A stretch of DNA of 64,000 nucleotides, taken from Aquila chrysaetos chrysaetos (lineage: Eukaryota > Chordata > Aves > Accipitriformes > Accipitridae). The DNA lies in NCBI RefSeq assembly GCF_900496995.4, contig NC_044018.1, positions 27,000,001-27,064,000 of the forward strand, given 5' to 3'. How positions within the stretch are numbered: position 1 is the stretch's first letter; the number at the start of each line of letters is the position of its first letter. A program made the position numbers and the translations under genes. The notes beneath the pieces were generated by a model. It was given only the letters and a program-made list of their open reading frames with translations, was not told the origin of the DNA and did not search any database. Positions 15,301-28,700 of the stretch are shown here, in pieces.

Positions 15301-15744
15301 ACACTGTTAACTTGTTGGTCCCTTTGTAAAAGGAAGTATAGAGAAGCATTGTCCAGTGGTCTCCTGAAACCATTTAAAACAGCAGCAAACATCTAAACAA
15401 TACTTAAGACATTGTTCTCATAAGGGTAACAGCTGTTGTCAGGCCATATCTTTCCAGAAAAGAATGAAGACATTACATTCACAGAGATCATGTGCAAACA
15501 TTAAATCTAACTTTGTATACCTAAATGTGTTAACACTATAATATAATCAAAAGTGCTAAAAGAGCAGTTTAGCAACAGTTTACAGTGGTAAGAAGGTCTT
15601 CCTTTCCCCAGAAAAGTTCAGTTTCAGTCACTCTAAAACTATACATAAATTCTGCTGAATTCATACAATAGTTTCATTTGGTTTTCTTCAAGGTAAATTT
15701 TTCACAAAACTTCGGGTGTGAAGAGCCTTCCTCTGCCCTTTTTA

Positions 15745-15850
15745 TCCAGTAGCTCAGGGGTTAAAGTACTAATCTAGACAGTAACTAATGAATTCTCTGG
15801 GTTAAAGGATTTTAACCCTTATCTTTAAAGAAGGGCTTGAAAGTTAGAAA
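15745..15850 (+). mobile_element. Possible tRNA-derived SINE head
   Basis: TAGCTCAGGGGTTAA (15750-15764) matches a Pol III A box and GGGTTAAAGGATT (15798-15810) is a decayed B box at normal distance. No intact cloverleaf can be drawn, so this is not a tRNA gene. Confidence 0.35.
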
Positions 15851-16559
15851 TTCTTCTGGGAGCAAGTAAGCAGACTCAGCTTCTTCTGTTGAAGCTCTAT
15901 TTTATGTAAATGCATTCCCACTAGATCAGGGACCGAAACACAAGCATCTACCAGATGGATGAGTAACTTAACTAGACCCAGTGTTTATATTACTGAGTAT
16001 CAGGAACTGAAAATCAGCTCTGTCCCATACATTAATGGGTCTGGCTCCTTAGCCTCCTCCCTTCCCCAGACCAGTCACAAGACCAGTATTGATACTGTCC
16101 TGCAGAAATAGAGCTTATTAGTTTGGGCTTGGTAGCTCATATTCATTGTGATCACACCTTGTCTTCCAATTTGGAAGCCACTGGTCTGTTTACTGCATTC
16201 ATCTGGAGGAGGATGACCAAAACTTAAACTTCCCTGATTCAGAGCACATATGGTAAAAGATTGGATAGTGTTGGAGGGTCAACCCTAGCTTGCTTGAGGT
16301 ATGTGTGCTGTCACCAACAGGAATATGGGAACATGTCCTTCACTTCTTAATCACTGGAAAGTTTTCCTGTTGGTAACTTGTACCTTCCATACTGTGGTTT
16401 CAGCCTATTACTTCTTGACCAGTCCTTCACTGACTGAGAAATCAGATCTTTTTCTTCCTCTTTGTTTATTTCAAATAGTCCCACCAGGTACACTTCTTAA
16501 AGCTTAACAGAATTCATTCATGCTTTTCGGATAAACCATGTCTTCAAGATCTCAGATTA

Positions 16560-16720
16560 CTCACTCTGCTGTCCTGTTTTATTTGACCTACATTTTTTCC
16601 TGAAGTGTGAGGCCCAAAACTAGGCACAGCAAGGCTTGATCAGAATGGAAGGATTATTTAATGTGTCCTGCAGTCTGTCAATCTCTCATTAGAAAAGTCC
16701 TTTCTTGATACCTCAGAAAC
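16560..16720 (-). mobile_element. Possible ancient CR1 fragment
   Basis: GTGAGGCCCAAAACTAGGCA followed by a GGAAGGATTATTT stretch resembles the antisense of CR1 near the EYCVQFW coding segment. Similarity is short and decayed; a chance match is possible. Confidence 0.35.
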
Positions 16721-19084
16721 TCCTGAAAACTCCTTGCCCTAACATGAATTGAGTCCAGCTTACAGAGGCCATAGAGCCTTCTCCCTACTCCTGCCACTCC
16801 TCCCTGCAAACCTTGAGGGGGTTAATGATTAATTGAACCCAGATGCTTTGGCTTTTTCCTACATCTGATAATTTATTCTGTCACAACAACCATGGAATTA
16901 AAACAAAATAAAACAGTCATTAAGAAACCAGGTGATCCTATGGAATGATCAGGGAGAAGTAAGCAGTCCTTAGGCCAGTGACTAACCCAGCCAGCTTTTT
17001 AGACCTCCCCCTATGGCATCAAATTTCTTTATTAACTCAACATAATGTATCCAGGAAATCATCACCCAAAAATTTAGCATGTGGGTAGGGGGTTGTACAA
17101 ACAATTGCTTTTTCTATATGACCACAGAACCAGAATACAATACAATTCCTATTTCCTCTCTCACTAATCAAAGTAACATTAAATAATTATTTTTTAGATA
17201 TTTTAGGAGTTTAAACAGGAATTCACAAAGAGTGGCAGAGAGAACCATCACACTATATTGTACAGGATAAGGCTGAAAACACTCCAGAAAAGAAGCAGGT
17301 AGATGCCTTGAGCAGGACATCTTTTAAGCAAATATCCAAACTACCACATTACATCCTAACTATGGTGCACTGCAGTGGCAAAATGGGGTTATGAAGGGCA
17401 TCTTAGACTTGCTGTGAACCAAACCATAGGATTTAAAGCATTTGGAAATTTCTCATTTCCAAAATTTGGCTCTATTTTTCACTTGGTGGGAACAATTAAA
17501 GAAAATTCAATTCAAATTTGCAACTGTTTCTGAATCTCCTCAAATTGTATTTTATAAAAGGATAGGAAGGGGTAAAGATATTTGTTACAGGAAGAAAAAA
17601 AAAAATCATCCAACTTCAGTAGTTAGACAGTGTAAGCAGAGCACACATCTGAGTCTCTATTCAAAGCAAAACACTGGAAAAACGCCTGCGAATTTATCAT
17701 GACAGTATAATAAAAATTTAGACAATATAAACCACTTAAAACTACTATAAATAGTACCTTTTACTTAAACTCACATGCAGATGAATTTTTCTTTAGTATG
17801 GAGGGCAGGAGATTAAAGATGTTCTGCCAAAAAAAACAGGATTAAAAGATAGAGTTCAAATGTATATTTAGGGCTGGGAAAGATGAGGGATGGTAGTGAT
17901 TATTTTAGAGCTCCACCAAGCACCTTTGTCCAATTAGCCAAATCCTTGCTTTTTCAAAACAGCTTGGAGGAGTCCGGAGCTGCTGGCTGGCCTATAGAGC
18001 AGACGCTGCTGGATATTGTTAATCTTTATTGTCTTTAAATTTGGTATTCTATAGAGTGAGAGACAAATACTTATTCCAAAAAGCAGAGTGCAGGTACAAG
18101 AGCTGCATAAGCACAAAGTGACTTTGCTTCCTAAGAATTTTGAAAATATGTCCTTTCATTTCACAATTTTTTCCTTCTCTCACCTGGATCCTGAGCTTGA
18201 GATTCCTCATTCAGGAAAAAAGTTTGGGTCATCTCCCTGAGGGGCCCATTTCCCTGATTGCCTCCGCAATCTCACCCTGGATGTCTATTTTTCTTGCACT
18301 TCCTACAACTTTGTACATGAGAGTTTAAATGAACTAAAATATTTTGGTTATTCTGCAGGGATCTTCAGAATAATTATTTCAGCAAGTACTTTTTATAAAG
18401 CTGAGTATCTTCAAATCAAAAAGATAAAAATTAGAGGGTGTGAGAAAACTCCATCTGAAGGTCACTGCTAACATCAGAAGGTTCTGATAGGAAAGCTTTA
18501 AATCATTGCTAAGGCTGAAAAACAATGATGATGATAATAATTGGTTAAATTTTCCCTCTCCTTCTCAGTGTATGTGAGACAAACTATCAGATTAAAATGT
18601 GGGTAGGCCATTCTCTAACTTTCTCATTGGTAGAAGACAGTGGTTATTTGTATACCCAAGAATGCTCAGATGGTTCCAGAGTCTTGTTGCTTTTTCTTTG
18701 TTACATCAACTTCAGACTACAAAGCCCACTGCAGGGGATGTCTCTTTAGAGCTAGAATAATTAACACAATGATAGCTGGACTGCTAGAACAGTTACTATC
18801 AACATAATGATTCAGCCCAGTATTTGCCTTAACAAACAAAAGGGTTGGGTCAATACAAAATTATTAGGTAGGCCCTTTAATTTAACCTCTTTTCACATAG
18901 TTAAATTTTAAAATGAAAATCTTTTCAAATGCAGGAATAGGCTTTAGCTTTAAAAGTGCCAAAACAAAAAGATTTTCCACTTTTGGCTGGAAGTATTCTC
19001 TGAATTCGTTGACATTTGCTAGTTGTTTCAGTCCTCATGAAACTCCTGTTCTGGATGAGTTTACAATGTCAAAACGTTTCACCA

Positions 19085-19225
19085 GATGTACTTAAACACA
19101 GTAATCAAGTCACCACTTTGTCTTCTTTTTGATAACCCAAGCAGATTGAGGGGTTTTAGACAGTTTCTCCAGGTCTCAAATCATGTTGCAGCCTCTCGAA
19201 CTTCTCAACATCCTATGCAAAATGC
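19085..19225 (-). mobile_element. Ancient CR1/L3-like fragment
   Basis: The plus-strand text AATCAAGTCACCACTTTGTC, then TTTTTGATAACCCAAGCAGA and a following CTCAACATCC, fits the antisense of the CR1 region coding for the segment after the RT thumb. The copy is strongly diverged. Subfamily cannot be given by eye. Confidence 0.55.
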
Positions 19226-20306
19226 AAACACTAGAGTTGTCTACTATGTCTTTTAGTATCCATCTCATGGATGGATTTGGAAGGAAAAAATCAGCTCCCT
19301 AGTGTGTCAGGACAATAGAATAAGAAAAATATTTGAAGAGAAATACAAAGGAAGAAAAGATACTATGATCACAGTGGAACTAACTACTCTTCCTTTTAAG
19401 CTGAAGATGAGTATAGGTGGTAGGAAGACTATGCCTACGTCCATGGACAATGAAGCAGTTTTCTGTGAACAAGTTCAGAATGCTCTGCACATCTCATTGG
19501 AAGAAGTAGGAAGGCTTGTAGAAGTTGAACCATTTTTACAGCACTGATTTCAGAAAGGTGGTGCCTCAGTTGCAGGGAGGAGCTGATACTGAGTAAGGAA
19601 AAAGCAGTTTCTCCCAGGATGGTGATCGTGCACGTCTTGGGTCTCACTGAGGAGGGAGGAGAAAGATACAGAAATGTGAAACTGCCCATTCTATTTGATC
19701 AAGCATATCTACTCCAATCTCTACACCCCTGTGGATTTAATTCAACACAAAGCATGTCCTGCCTTGAGGGCTCAGTGCGCGCTCAGTGGTATTACTTAAT
19801 GGAAATGAAGGAGATGGCCAGGAAATCAGCAGTCTGAAGCTACTGGCAGAGGAAGGGGGAAGGGCTTAGTCTTCAGGCACACAGTCTTTTGACAAGCCTG
19901 CCATCAATCCCATCTCCTGTGGCTCCTTCAGGGAACAGCTGCATCGCAGGCATGAAAGCAAAAGCAGAGTCTACCATGAAAAGCACTCCAGCATTAACGT
20001 CCCAACTTTTCTGTCCCTGTAACCCTACTACATTGATCTTGCAGACAAACACCTTCCTCTGCCCTGGTCAGCTCTGTGGCCGAGATCCCTACCACAGTTG
20101 TCAACCTTATCTTAGTAATTTTTGTCTTGCTTTTTCTTTTTTTTTTTTATTTTTTTTTGACTGGCTTTCCTTATTTCTACACCCCTTTCTTATCTTTTGA
20201 AGCATCCTCTTCTGCTACAAGTGCCCAGAACACCCCGTGAAGTACACTGGAAAAATCAGTCTGCTTGGCATGCTCTGGCAGATGAAAAAAGGCCAGTAGA
20301 GAAGAA

Positions 20307-20339
20307 CAAATACAAATACAAATACAAATACAAATACAA
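20307..20339 (+). repeat. (CAAATA)n microsatellite
   Basis: About five perfect copies of a 6-bp unit. Confidence 0.95.
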
Positions 20340-21451
20340 GGTTTCTTTAGCTTCACTCTTTTGGAGTCATATTAGGAAATGTATGTATGTTAGGAGTGGG
20401 GTACTTAAATTCCTAGACTATGACCCCACTACTGTGTCAGGTGCCAGTGTCAAAGCCAGTTAAATCACACAAATTCGTGCCATTCTGTTTGCTGCAGCAG
20501 ACCATCTACACTAGAAATTTGCACTGGAGCACTTCCATTCCAGGAAGGGAAAAACATCTCGGGTAGGACTAAAAGGAGCAACTCAAAGAGCAGTGGTCAC
20601 TAGAGTGGAAGCCTAACCCTGTTAAAGTCCATTAAGCATAGTGGGGCCAGGATTTCACCCCAGCTTCTTTTTTCCTGCTTTAAGTGTGTGATTTAGCAGG
20701 GGAAAAGTTCAGCTGAAGGCACACAGTTAGGCTATACATACAACAAAGAAGCAGGGAGGGGAAAAAAAAGCAACACAAAGGATTACTTTAAAGTTAGACC
20801 TCAGCTCCTTTGGCTTTACACAATGAAGGAAAGCACATAGGTTTCAACAGGATAAAAGCAGACTTTATTTTGTAAAGAGATCTCAGGATGAAACAAAGGA
20901 CTGTAATTGTACCTCCTATCTGCAAATCTGAGGTGGTGAAGGAAAAGAAAGTGGGTGGATGGTTAACAAGAATAGCTTGAAACCATGCTTTGTTAACAGA
21001 GGAAAATTAGCTTGCTGAGAAACTTTATTTTCCACGTAACTCTTAAGAGGAGGATTATTTTACATATCTCTACGGTAGAGAGCCCATTTACAAATTTGCA
21101 ACAAGTAACCACTGAAATTGAGCTAATTTTTCTCTCTGTTTTCTGTTTCATTTGCTTAATTAATGACAATACAGTTCAGTTGGGTTGCTAGCACACCTAT
21201 AGCTAAAAGCCTGTCAGCGTTTCCATTCTGCACACCTAGGGCACTTTCACACTGGCTCAATTTCACCCTGTGAAATACACCCTATCACACCTGGAAAAAG
21301 TTTAGAGGAAAAAGCATAGTTTGTTTGTCAAAAAAAGAAAAACATTCATGTAGTTCTGTTTCAAATGCAGCACGAACCAACTAAAATTAAAACAGAGGAG
21401 TACTCAGTTCACATGTCCTTTTTGTCTGCTCATTTTTAAAAATATTAAAAA

Positions 21452-21560
21452 CCATGGCTGGGTCAGACCAGAGGTCTGTCCAGCTCAGCACCTGCCTGCA
21501 GCAGGAGTTACAGCAGATGCTTAGGGAAAAGTGATACCCTTGCCCTCTCCTGCCATGCCT
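21452..21560 (+). mobile_element. Old interspersed repeat of the GGGTCAGACCAGAGGTC type
   Basis: The stretch beginning CATGGCTGGGTCAGACCAGA, with GCAGATGCTTAGGGAAAAGT downstream, matches a repeat head I know to be common in archosaur and turtle genomes, probably the 3' UTR of an old CR1-type LINE. Only part of it is kept. Confidence 0.5.
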
Positions 21561-24500
21561 CCTGGCTACTGCCATAGGATTGTCACACACGTTCGTCAAA
21601 TAAATGAGTTGAGATCTGTAATTTGTGCTTTTTTTTTACAGTTATATTTTAGCAGATGCATACCATACTTGGCATCATAAAACCTGCTTTTAAGTACAGT
21701 TATATTATTGTCAGTTCATTATGCCATTTCTACAAACCATCTGTGGTGGGGCGCACGGGAATGTACTTTTACTCTTGAACGTTTGTGTTTGAGTGGTGCT
21801 TAACACCAAGGAACTGGTAAGGCCTGTCAGTGCTGCCATCCAAAACCAGAACTCACCAGCCTGTTTTAAAAATCTGGCAACTCCTTTCTTTTTCTTTTCT
21901 AACCTTTTCCGTGATCTTGCAAATGCAAGATACAGACTGTCCCCGTCATTAATTTCAAAACCTGATTGGTTTTTGGCTGGAAGTGCCCTCTACAACTCCA
22001 CTCTCAAATTCAGAAATAGTGATTTTCCACTCATTTTTTTAGGACTTTTCTACCTTGCGGAGTGAATTTCATTATGAGTTATGTCATGGCAGGTGTTCAT
22101 CTCCCCTCACCTTCTTAATGCAGGAAGCATATGGGGCATTACCCACGATAATAACCCCACTGAATGTCTCTACCAGCAAAGATGACGGGAAAGCCAACTG
22201 GCCAGTCTGGAGTTCCCTTTCGTAAGGGAAATTCCGTGGGACTTATGGGGCTTGTATAATAATAGCCTTATTCTAGAATATTTTCCTATATGAACTTCAT
22301 GTTCAGGTTATGGGCTTGGGGAAATTGTTTCTAAAGAAAGGAGGTAACATTTCTGAATAACAATTGAAGAACACGTCAATTCAGATTTAATTTCAAATTG
22401 TCATGTTTTGGGGATTATAGAGTCAGACTCCTGATCTTATCAGACTATATTTTTCACGGGTTTCATTCTTTTTTTTAAGTGTTTGAGTTCATTCAAATTT
22501 ATTTAGCAGATCCATCTTTGGAGGAGGAAATCCCAACATTATTAAATGCAAGGACTCAAAGAAAGGAAGGCAGAAAAAATATATATTACTTGGAAAAATC
22601 TGTTGATTAATACTGAAGGGCTCTCTAACCAATTTAAAACTAAGATTAATCTGAATCCATATGCTATATGGAAAATCATTGTAAAATTGCAACTTGAGAA
22701 ACTATATTTTAGTCTTGAAATGTTCGATTTCTTCTGCTACACCAAAGTGAATGTACATTTGCACTCTGAATTATACACATATTTAACTCTCATCCTCCAG
22801 ATAAATTCTTTTTATTCATTAAGTTTACAGTAATACCTTTTTAACATTTTGTACTAGCATTTTTTGGAATACAAGAGTCATAATATAAAATTACAATACA
22901 AACCAAATCAAATAATCACTCAGCTACAGAATAGACACTTTTGAGGGGTTTTATAGTGCTTCTTTTATTCTTGGAATATTTCCAAAGGATTTTTTCACCT
23001 AATTTCCCTTTCTGTCTATTTAACACATCAGTCAGTCTTTCTTTTCTTCTTCTATGGTTTTAGCCAAACTGTGCTGCCCAGTTCAGACTGTGTGGTATTG
23101 TTTATAATGTGCTCTCAGACTGGGACACAGCAATCAGTTTCCCTGGTAGTGGGAAATACAGAATTTCCACCACTCAATGGAAGTGCTATTCTAAAGCAAG
23201 TTTCTTGCTGGACCAGATAATGCCAATATGCTGCACAGCACCAGTTGAAGATTGGCCCAGATGCATAGATTTTGCAGTGTTTCCATACACTTTTATGGTA
23301 AACCCAGTCTAGCTATTCTCCTACTCTCCTTCTAGCAAAGAAATATTTGCCAAGCAATCACTGAGCTAACATGTGAAAACCAAAATGTGAAAACAACTAT
23401 TTGTGTTCTCTTTTCGTACATGGAAGTACAAAAAATAAAGAAGCATAAACAGTGAATGATTAAATTGAAAATAAGTATTGATATCTACTCAAAGATGATA
23501 TCTATTCATACAGCTGAGGGCCAGAGACTGGGAGTTGGGGTAAATACACTGCAGCAGCAAAGGGGACCATGCTGGTGTGATGGGGAAGGCTGCACCACCA
23601 GACAACCCTCTGGAATGGCATTGAAGTTACAGCCAATAAACTCATGCAGAGGCTTACTTATATAAGGCTGCCTAAAAATCTTGCTAGTGCTAGATCCTGT
23701 GTTTTCAATTATGTATAAGTTTTCCCCCATTTTACATGCTCAGGTATTGTAAGAAAGATTTAAGTGCTGTACCGGAGGAGGGCTGAAAATACTTTTTTTT
23801 CTTAAATCTTTGGAAAATTAACTTAAACCTCTGTGACCCAGACTGATCATTTGGAGACAGAATCCTTTAAAAATGAGAAATCAAAGGGCCTTTGTATAAG
23901 GGTAGAAAGGAGTAAAAAAATGAAACATAGGAACTCTTAACTATGTTTCTATATAAGCCACACTCTGCTCAAGGATGCAGGTAAGCAGGGCTCTGCTCTG
24001 GAGCAAAGCTTGCTTCTCTTGCCTTTTCCCGTTGTGAAGAGTTGCCAACAAGAAGACTACAAGACCAGGACAGGAGAAGACTCCCAGTGTTATATTTTAG
24101 TGTAGTGAATAATTATAGCCACAATTACTGAATGGTATCTTGATGCTAAATCTTAAGCTTTTTTCAGATTTCAAATTTCATTTCTACTAATGATTTAACT
24201 GTTGCTTCATTGTAATAGTTCAGTAATGCACATCAGATATCTACAAGCCAAATGCAATAGAAATTTGCTTAATCTACTTTTAACACCAAACAGCTATGGA
24301 TGCAATAAACTAATAACATTAGAAGGAACAGTAGATTTCAGAAAGCAGCGTTAATAGTGTGTTGTGACTGTAAGGATTCCTCTTGACAGATTCTTCTCTC
24401 AAACAGATCAATACCTCTGTATGAATTATTCTTACTGCTTTGCATTTTAAAGTAAGAGATTTTTATCCCTTTGACTCTCCTAGATCTAATTAATGCAATG

Positions 24501-25024
24501 TGAAGCAGGTTATAAGTTCACCACATGAATTCCACCATTTCTAACATTCAGTGATCTTATTCCAGGCATGCAGAACAGACAAAATCAGGTTATCATCAGG
24601 ATCAAAGGTTCTGTGACAATAAGGAATAAAACACTGATTGTTCACAGAAACTGGAAGCTAAGATGGTTTGCTAGCTGAACACCATAGCATTAAAACTAAT
24701 GTTAGGACTCAAAAATGGTGGGATATGTACCTGACAGTACCAACTCACTTTCGATATAAACTGCTGCAGAAGTTTTTAGTAAGCTCCAAAATGTACCCAA
24801 ATTGTAAGCAGCTGTCAAATTGTCATGCTATCAGTTGTCTAATATTGTTGGTCCGATCACTGTTTTGCAGCCAATTACAAATACTGGTGAAATAAATATG
24901 TAGTATGTCAGAAGATTCTCCTGCAAGCCATCTATTAGAATAATAAGCTGGCTTATTTCCTGAAATGTGTGATGTTTTATGTGTCCTAGCATTCTCACCT
25001 GTATATTTAGGCTTTACTAGTCTA

Positions 25025-25160
25025 ATTCTTGGGGGTTAGAAATATACTGGTAGACATCCAGCCTCCCTCAGATCCTGTCTCAATGAACTCTTGCAGCAAT
25101 GAGTTCCACCAGCTAACCGTGACGAAACATTTCCATACGTCACTTACATCTGCTGCCAAG
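25025..25160 (+). mobile_element. Old CR1-type 3' UTR fragment
   Basis: ACTGGTAGACATCCAGCCTC and CAGCAATGAGTTCCACCAGC followed by CTAACCGTGACGAAACATTT fit the distal part of the same old LINE 3' region as the 21452 repeat (usual form: GCAATGAGTTCCACAGGTTA). The order of the two fragments agrees with one family, but they are 3.5 kb apart. Confidence 0.5.
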
Positions 25161-25612
25161 AAATCACTCTGTTTTTCCTTCTTTCTTTCAGCCAGCTGAT
25201 CTTTCTACTAAACAAGGTGATCCACCCAAATCTAGCAGCTGCGACTTGCTGTGATTCACATGCTGAGGAATGTGGTGTTACATGGAATTTTGTACCGAGG
25301 CAGAAGCAGACCCATGGTTTTGGAGGGCTGATCTGCAACACACACGATGGCTTACTTTGCAGTCAAATTCTGCAGTAACCTGTAGAACTAGTTTACAGTT
25401 TGAAAGTGGATGAGTTAAGTGCCATTGAGGGGAATTTTTAAGTGCCACAGGTATTTTTAAGGTCATTGTCTGTATTCCTTTGATGAACTTTGCCTGAAGG
25501 CTAATGACTGTAAACATTCATACATAATAGGAGTCTTCATTAACAGATCTACAGCCATCATCTTTGCAAAGAAAAAAAATGTATGAGAGCTGCATAGCTT
25601 GGAGGAAAGAGG

Positions 25613-25642
25613 CTTTTTTCTCCCCCCCCCCTTTTTTTTTTT
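25613..25642 (+). repeat. C10-T11 homopolymer junction
   Basis: A run of Ts, then ten Cs directly followed by eleven Ts; a low-complexity pyrimidine run 190 bp left of the long tract. Confidence 0.9.
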
Positions 25643-25835
25643 GAGTGGACTGAATGTGATGATGCAGTGGCTGCTAAATTTTTCTGTTTAATAACACTAT
25701 GTGTTTAATATGCTCTCCCCAGTGACATTATGAAACAACTATGTTTCTGTGACACTAGGAAGTTACTAGATTTGCAAGAAAAAAATGGGAAAAAAAAAGT
25801 TTTTCAAAATCTGTTGGATGCTTATATTGCCACTG

Positions 25836-25954
25836 TCTTTTCTTTTTTCTTTTTTCTTTTCTTTTCTTTCCTTTCCTTTTCTTTTCTTTTCCTTTCTTCT
25901 CTTCTTTTCTCTTTCCTTTTCTTTCCTTTTTTCTTTCTCTTTCTCTTTCTCTTT
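25836..25954 (+). repeat. 119-nt uninterrupted polypyrimidine tract
   Basis: Only C and T occur for 119 nt, mostly TTTTC and TTTCC units, ending in a (CTTTCT)n run. Open frames across it on either strand are artefacts of the repeat. Confidence 0.97.
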
Positions 25955-26538
25955 AAGATCAAATTGTCCTCTAAGGAGTTTATTCACATTCTACAGATTT
26001 GCTGAAAGTTATTGTGAAATCTGGCTTAGTCAGTAGCATAGACTGTTTCAGTTGCTTTCCCCAGCTCTGGCCAACTAATGTTATTAGTCTTTATTAAGTG
26101 ACTAACAATGTTGTGGACTTTTATGAGCTTCTACCACAAGATATATAACATAGGTAAAATCATAGAGAATAGATTCATCCTGGAAAACACGATGAACATG
26201 GCAAATATCCACCTTGTACTTGAAATGTTAACTGTGCATACATTTATTCAGCATGCTTTTCTATATAAATGTCCATTGTGTGATCTTTTGAAAGCTAAAG
26301 ATTAGAATTTTTTTTTTCCAAAATCTCTTTTGAAGGTATTGCCCTTTTGTCATTGTGGAACATTTGAAGGAGAGAAGTGTGGAATTTCTTTTTTTTTCTC
26401 CTAGAAATAAATCTCTGTGGAATAGACATTCATATAAAACCATTTTTCTTCACTCCTACTTAGGAAAACTAGCGTTAACTGAGTAATAAGTGTAAAATGG
26501 AGCAAATACATTAAAAATAAATGCATTAGAACATTCTG

Positions 26539-26565
26539 AAAATAAATAAATAAATAAATAAAAAA
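26539..26565 (+). repeat. (AAAT)n microsatellite
   Basis: About six perfect tetranucleotide copies. Confidence 0.92.
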
Positions 26566-28663
26566 GACCTGAAAGAGAGAACAGGAAAGATTTGAGCTTC
26601 TTTTTAAACTTTCTACACAAAAGTGTTACAGTTACAGGCAATGTAAGACATATTAGAGGGTATTTAAAAATTAATCATTGATAGTTATGTAGATGAACCT
26701 TTTTCTATACCTACTAATCAGCGGGAGTACAGATAACCCTTCTCCAATCTTTATTACCTTTATTGTAGTTTTGGCACGGTATCACAACTACTGTCAGCAA
26801 AGCCAGAAAGAACATATAGCGGTTTCTCTCCTAGTGATACCACAGCAGTTACTCCACCTGATATGACCTAGCTTTGTTCAACAGAAGCGATCTCTGCATG
26901 CCCACAAACTACTGCTATTGATTTCACCATGATCCTTTGTTAGCAATTTGACACTAAGGACTGCTGGCACCCAAATCTTTCAACGTGAAAGCTCTTTATC
27001 AGCGAGGTAAATAAGGAAGCTACAGTTTCAGTAGCTGAAGCTCCTGGCAGGTCAGCTTTTAATTATCTCGGTCCTGTAATGACTGGTAATCTCATCATTT
27101 TGAGCCTTACTGTACCTGCTGGTCTCTGCTTACTCTACCTGCAAAAGAGCAGTGGTGGAGTCTCCTCTTCCAAGCCATACTGCTGCTTACTTTTCATTGC
27201 AGACCCATTGGTCCGCACCATCCCACTGGTTTAACTATACAGAAACGCTACATTTATCTACATTCTTGAAAGATCCTAAAATATATGTTATATTAAGGCT
27301 TTATATATTAAACTAAAAGTAACACATAGGAAGACTTGGTAGCCTGTCTTTCATTGGCGGGAGCTGATTTTCCCTCAATAAATTCAAAGTTCATTTGCTA
27401 TTTTAAGGGAATCCAGTAAGATTTTGTTCTGTGGGAGGGCAGTACAGTGGGGAAACAGTGAGGTTTGGCTTGCAGCCGGAATTAGCTGGAGAATTTCTGG
27501 TTTTTGGCTGCACTTGCTGTAATAGCAGATTAGTCTATGCTGAGAGATTTACTGGGGCCTGCACAAAATTAGAAAACCAAATCTGCTTATGGTGAAAACT
27601 TCTCTACCATGTCAAAACCTGCTTAAGTATTCTCTGTGCAATCCACCACTACCTGCCTTCCTCAGACATCTGATGCCTGGATCATAGCAAAGCCATCTGA
27701 GAAGAACATATATTTTGATCCCTTGGATGGGCTTTCTTGCACATATGGAAATGGAAACAAAGACAAAGAAGGGAAAAAGTCTAGAACTTCATTCTCTTCA
27801 TTGTTTCTCCATAGCCTAGCAATTATTCAAGAGAGAAATGCCTGAATTTTAATATACATGGCAAAACATGTTTCCCTGAATATTTGTGAATGAACTCAAT
27901 TATGAAATGGTTTTGCTGCCTGTGATTTTTTGGCCAAACCTCCTCTAGACAGACTATTGTTTGTCATAGGAATCTGCCATGAGCATTTTATGCTTAAGCA
28001 TAAATTTAAGCTCATTTATTTTGGTTTCACATTAGTATAGCTCATTTTAGCTCATGGCATTTTTCCTTATTTAAAACAGTACAAATCTGAGCAGAATCTG
28101 ACTTAGCAAAGAGAACTAAGGTCCTATGGATAGTGAAATTTATAGGTTTTTGACAGAAAAGCTTTAAGGCACATGTCAATATTATTGAAAAATGTTTTGT
28201 GTCACAATACTTTGTGCATAAATCTTAGTTAAATCTTGGTTTGCTCTAAGGGGTCCCAGTGTTTTATTCCACCTCATTTCTGTAGTTTTCTTTTCTCTTT
28301 ACTCACATAATTTGTATATTTGTATTTTATACTGAGTAACTTTTAACACAGAAAAACTATTTGCATATATAAGTCAAATTTAGGAACGAGAAACATGAGA
28401 AAGCTATTTCATGGATTTCTGGCCTGGTATCAGGAAACTGTGGAGAAGTAAACATTACATCTCATCTACTGACCATGAGGTCATGGTACACTCGATTATG
28501 AAAAATCATTTATAAACTACTACCTCTGTGGTTTTGGGGGTGGGGTATTCTTTGTTTGCACCTTGAAAATCATAAACCCAAAGGATTCACTCTTATGGGA
28601 AGAAATCTGTGAGTTATATTAATCTAGGACTGGATGATGTTGTTAAAAGCAGGGGTTTCATTT

Positions 28664-28700
28664 AAAAAAAAAAAAAAAAAAAAGAAAAAGAAAAAAAAAA
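28664..28700 (+). repeat. A-rich tract
   Basis: A 20-A run, then G-interrupted A runs. It could be an old retroposon tail, but no retroposed body is recognisable upstream. Confidence 0.9.

Noticed and set aside
15745..15850. tRNA gene
   Set aside because: A box is good but no acceptor stem or anticodon arm can be formed; listed only as a possible SINE head.
25766..25987. Lys/Glu-rich frame on the minus strand and Phe/Ser/Leu-rich frames on the plus strand
   Set aside because: They are translations of the pure pyrimidine tract in different frames.
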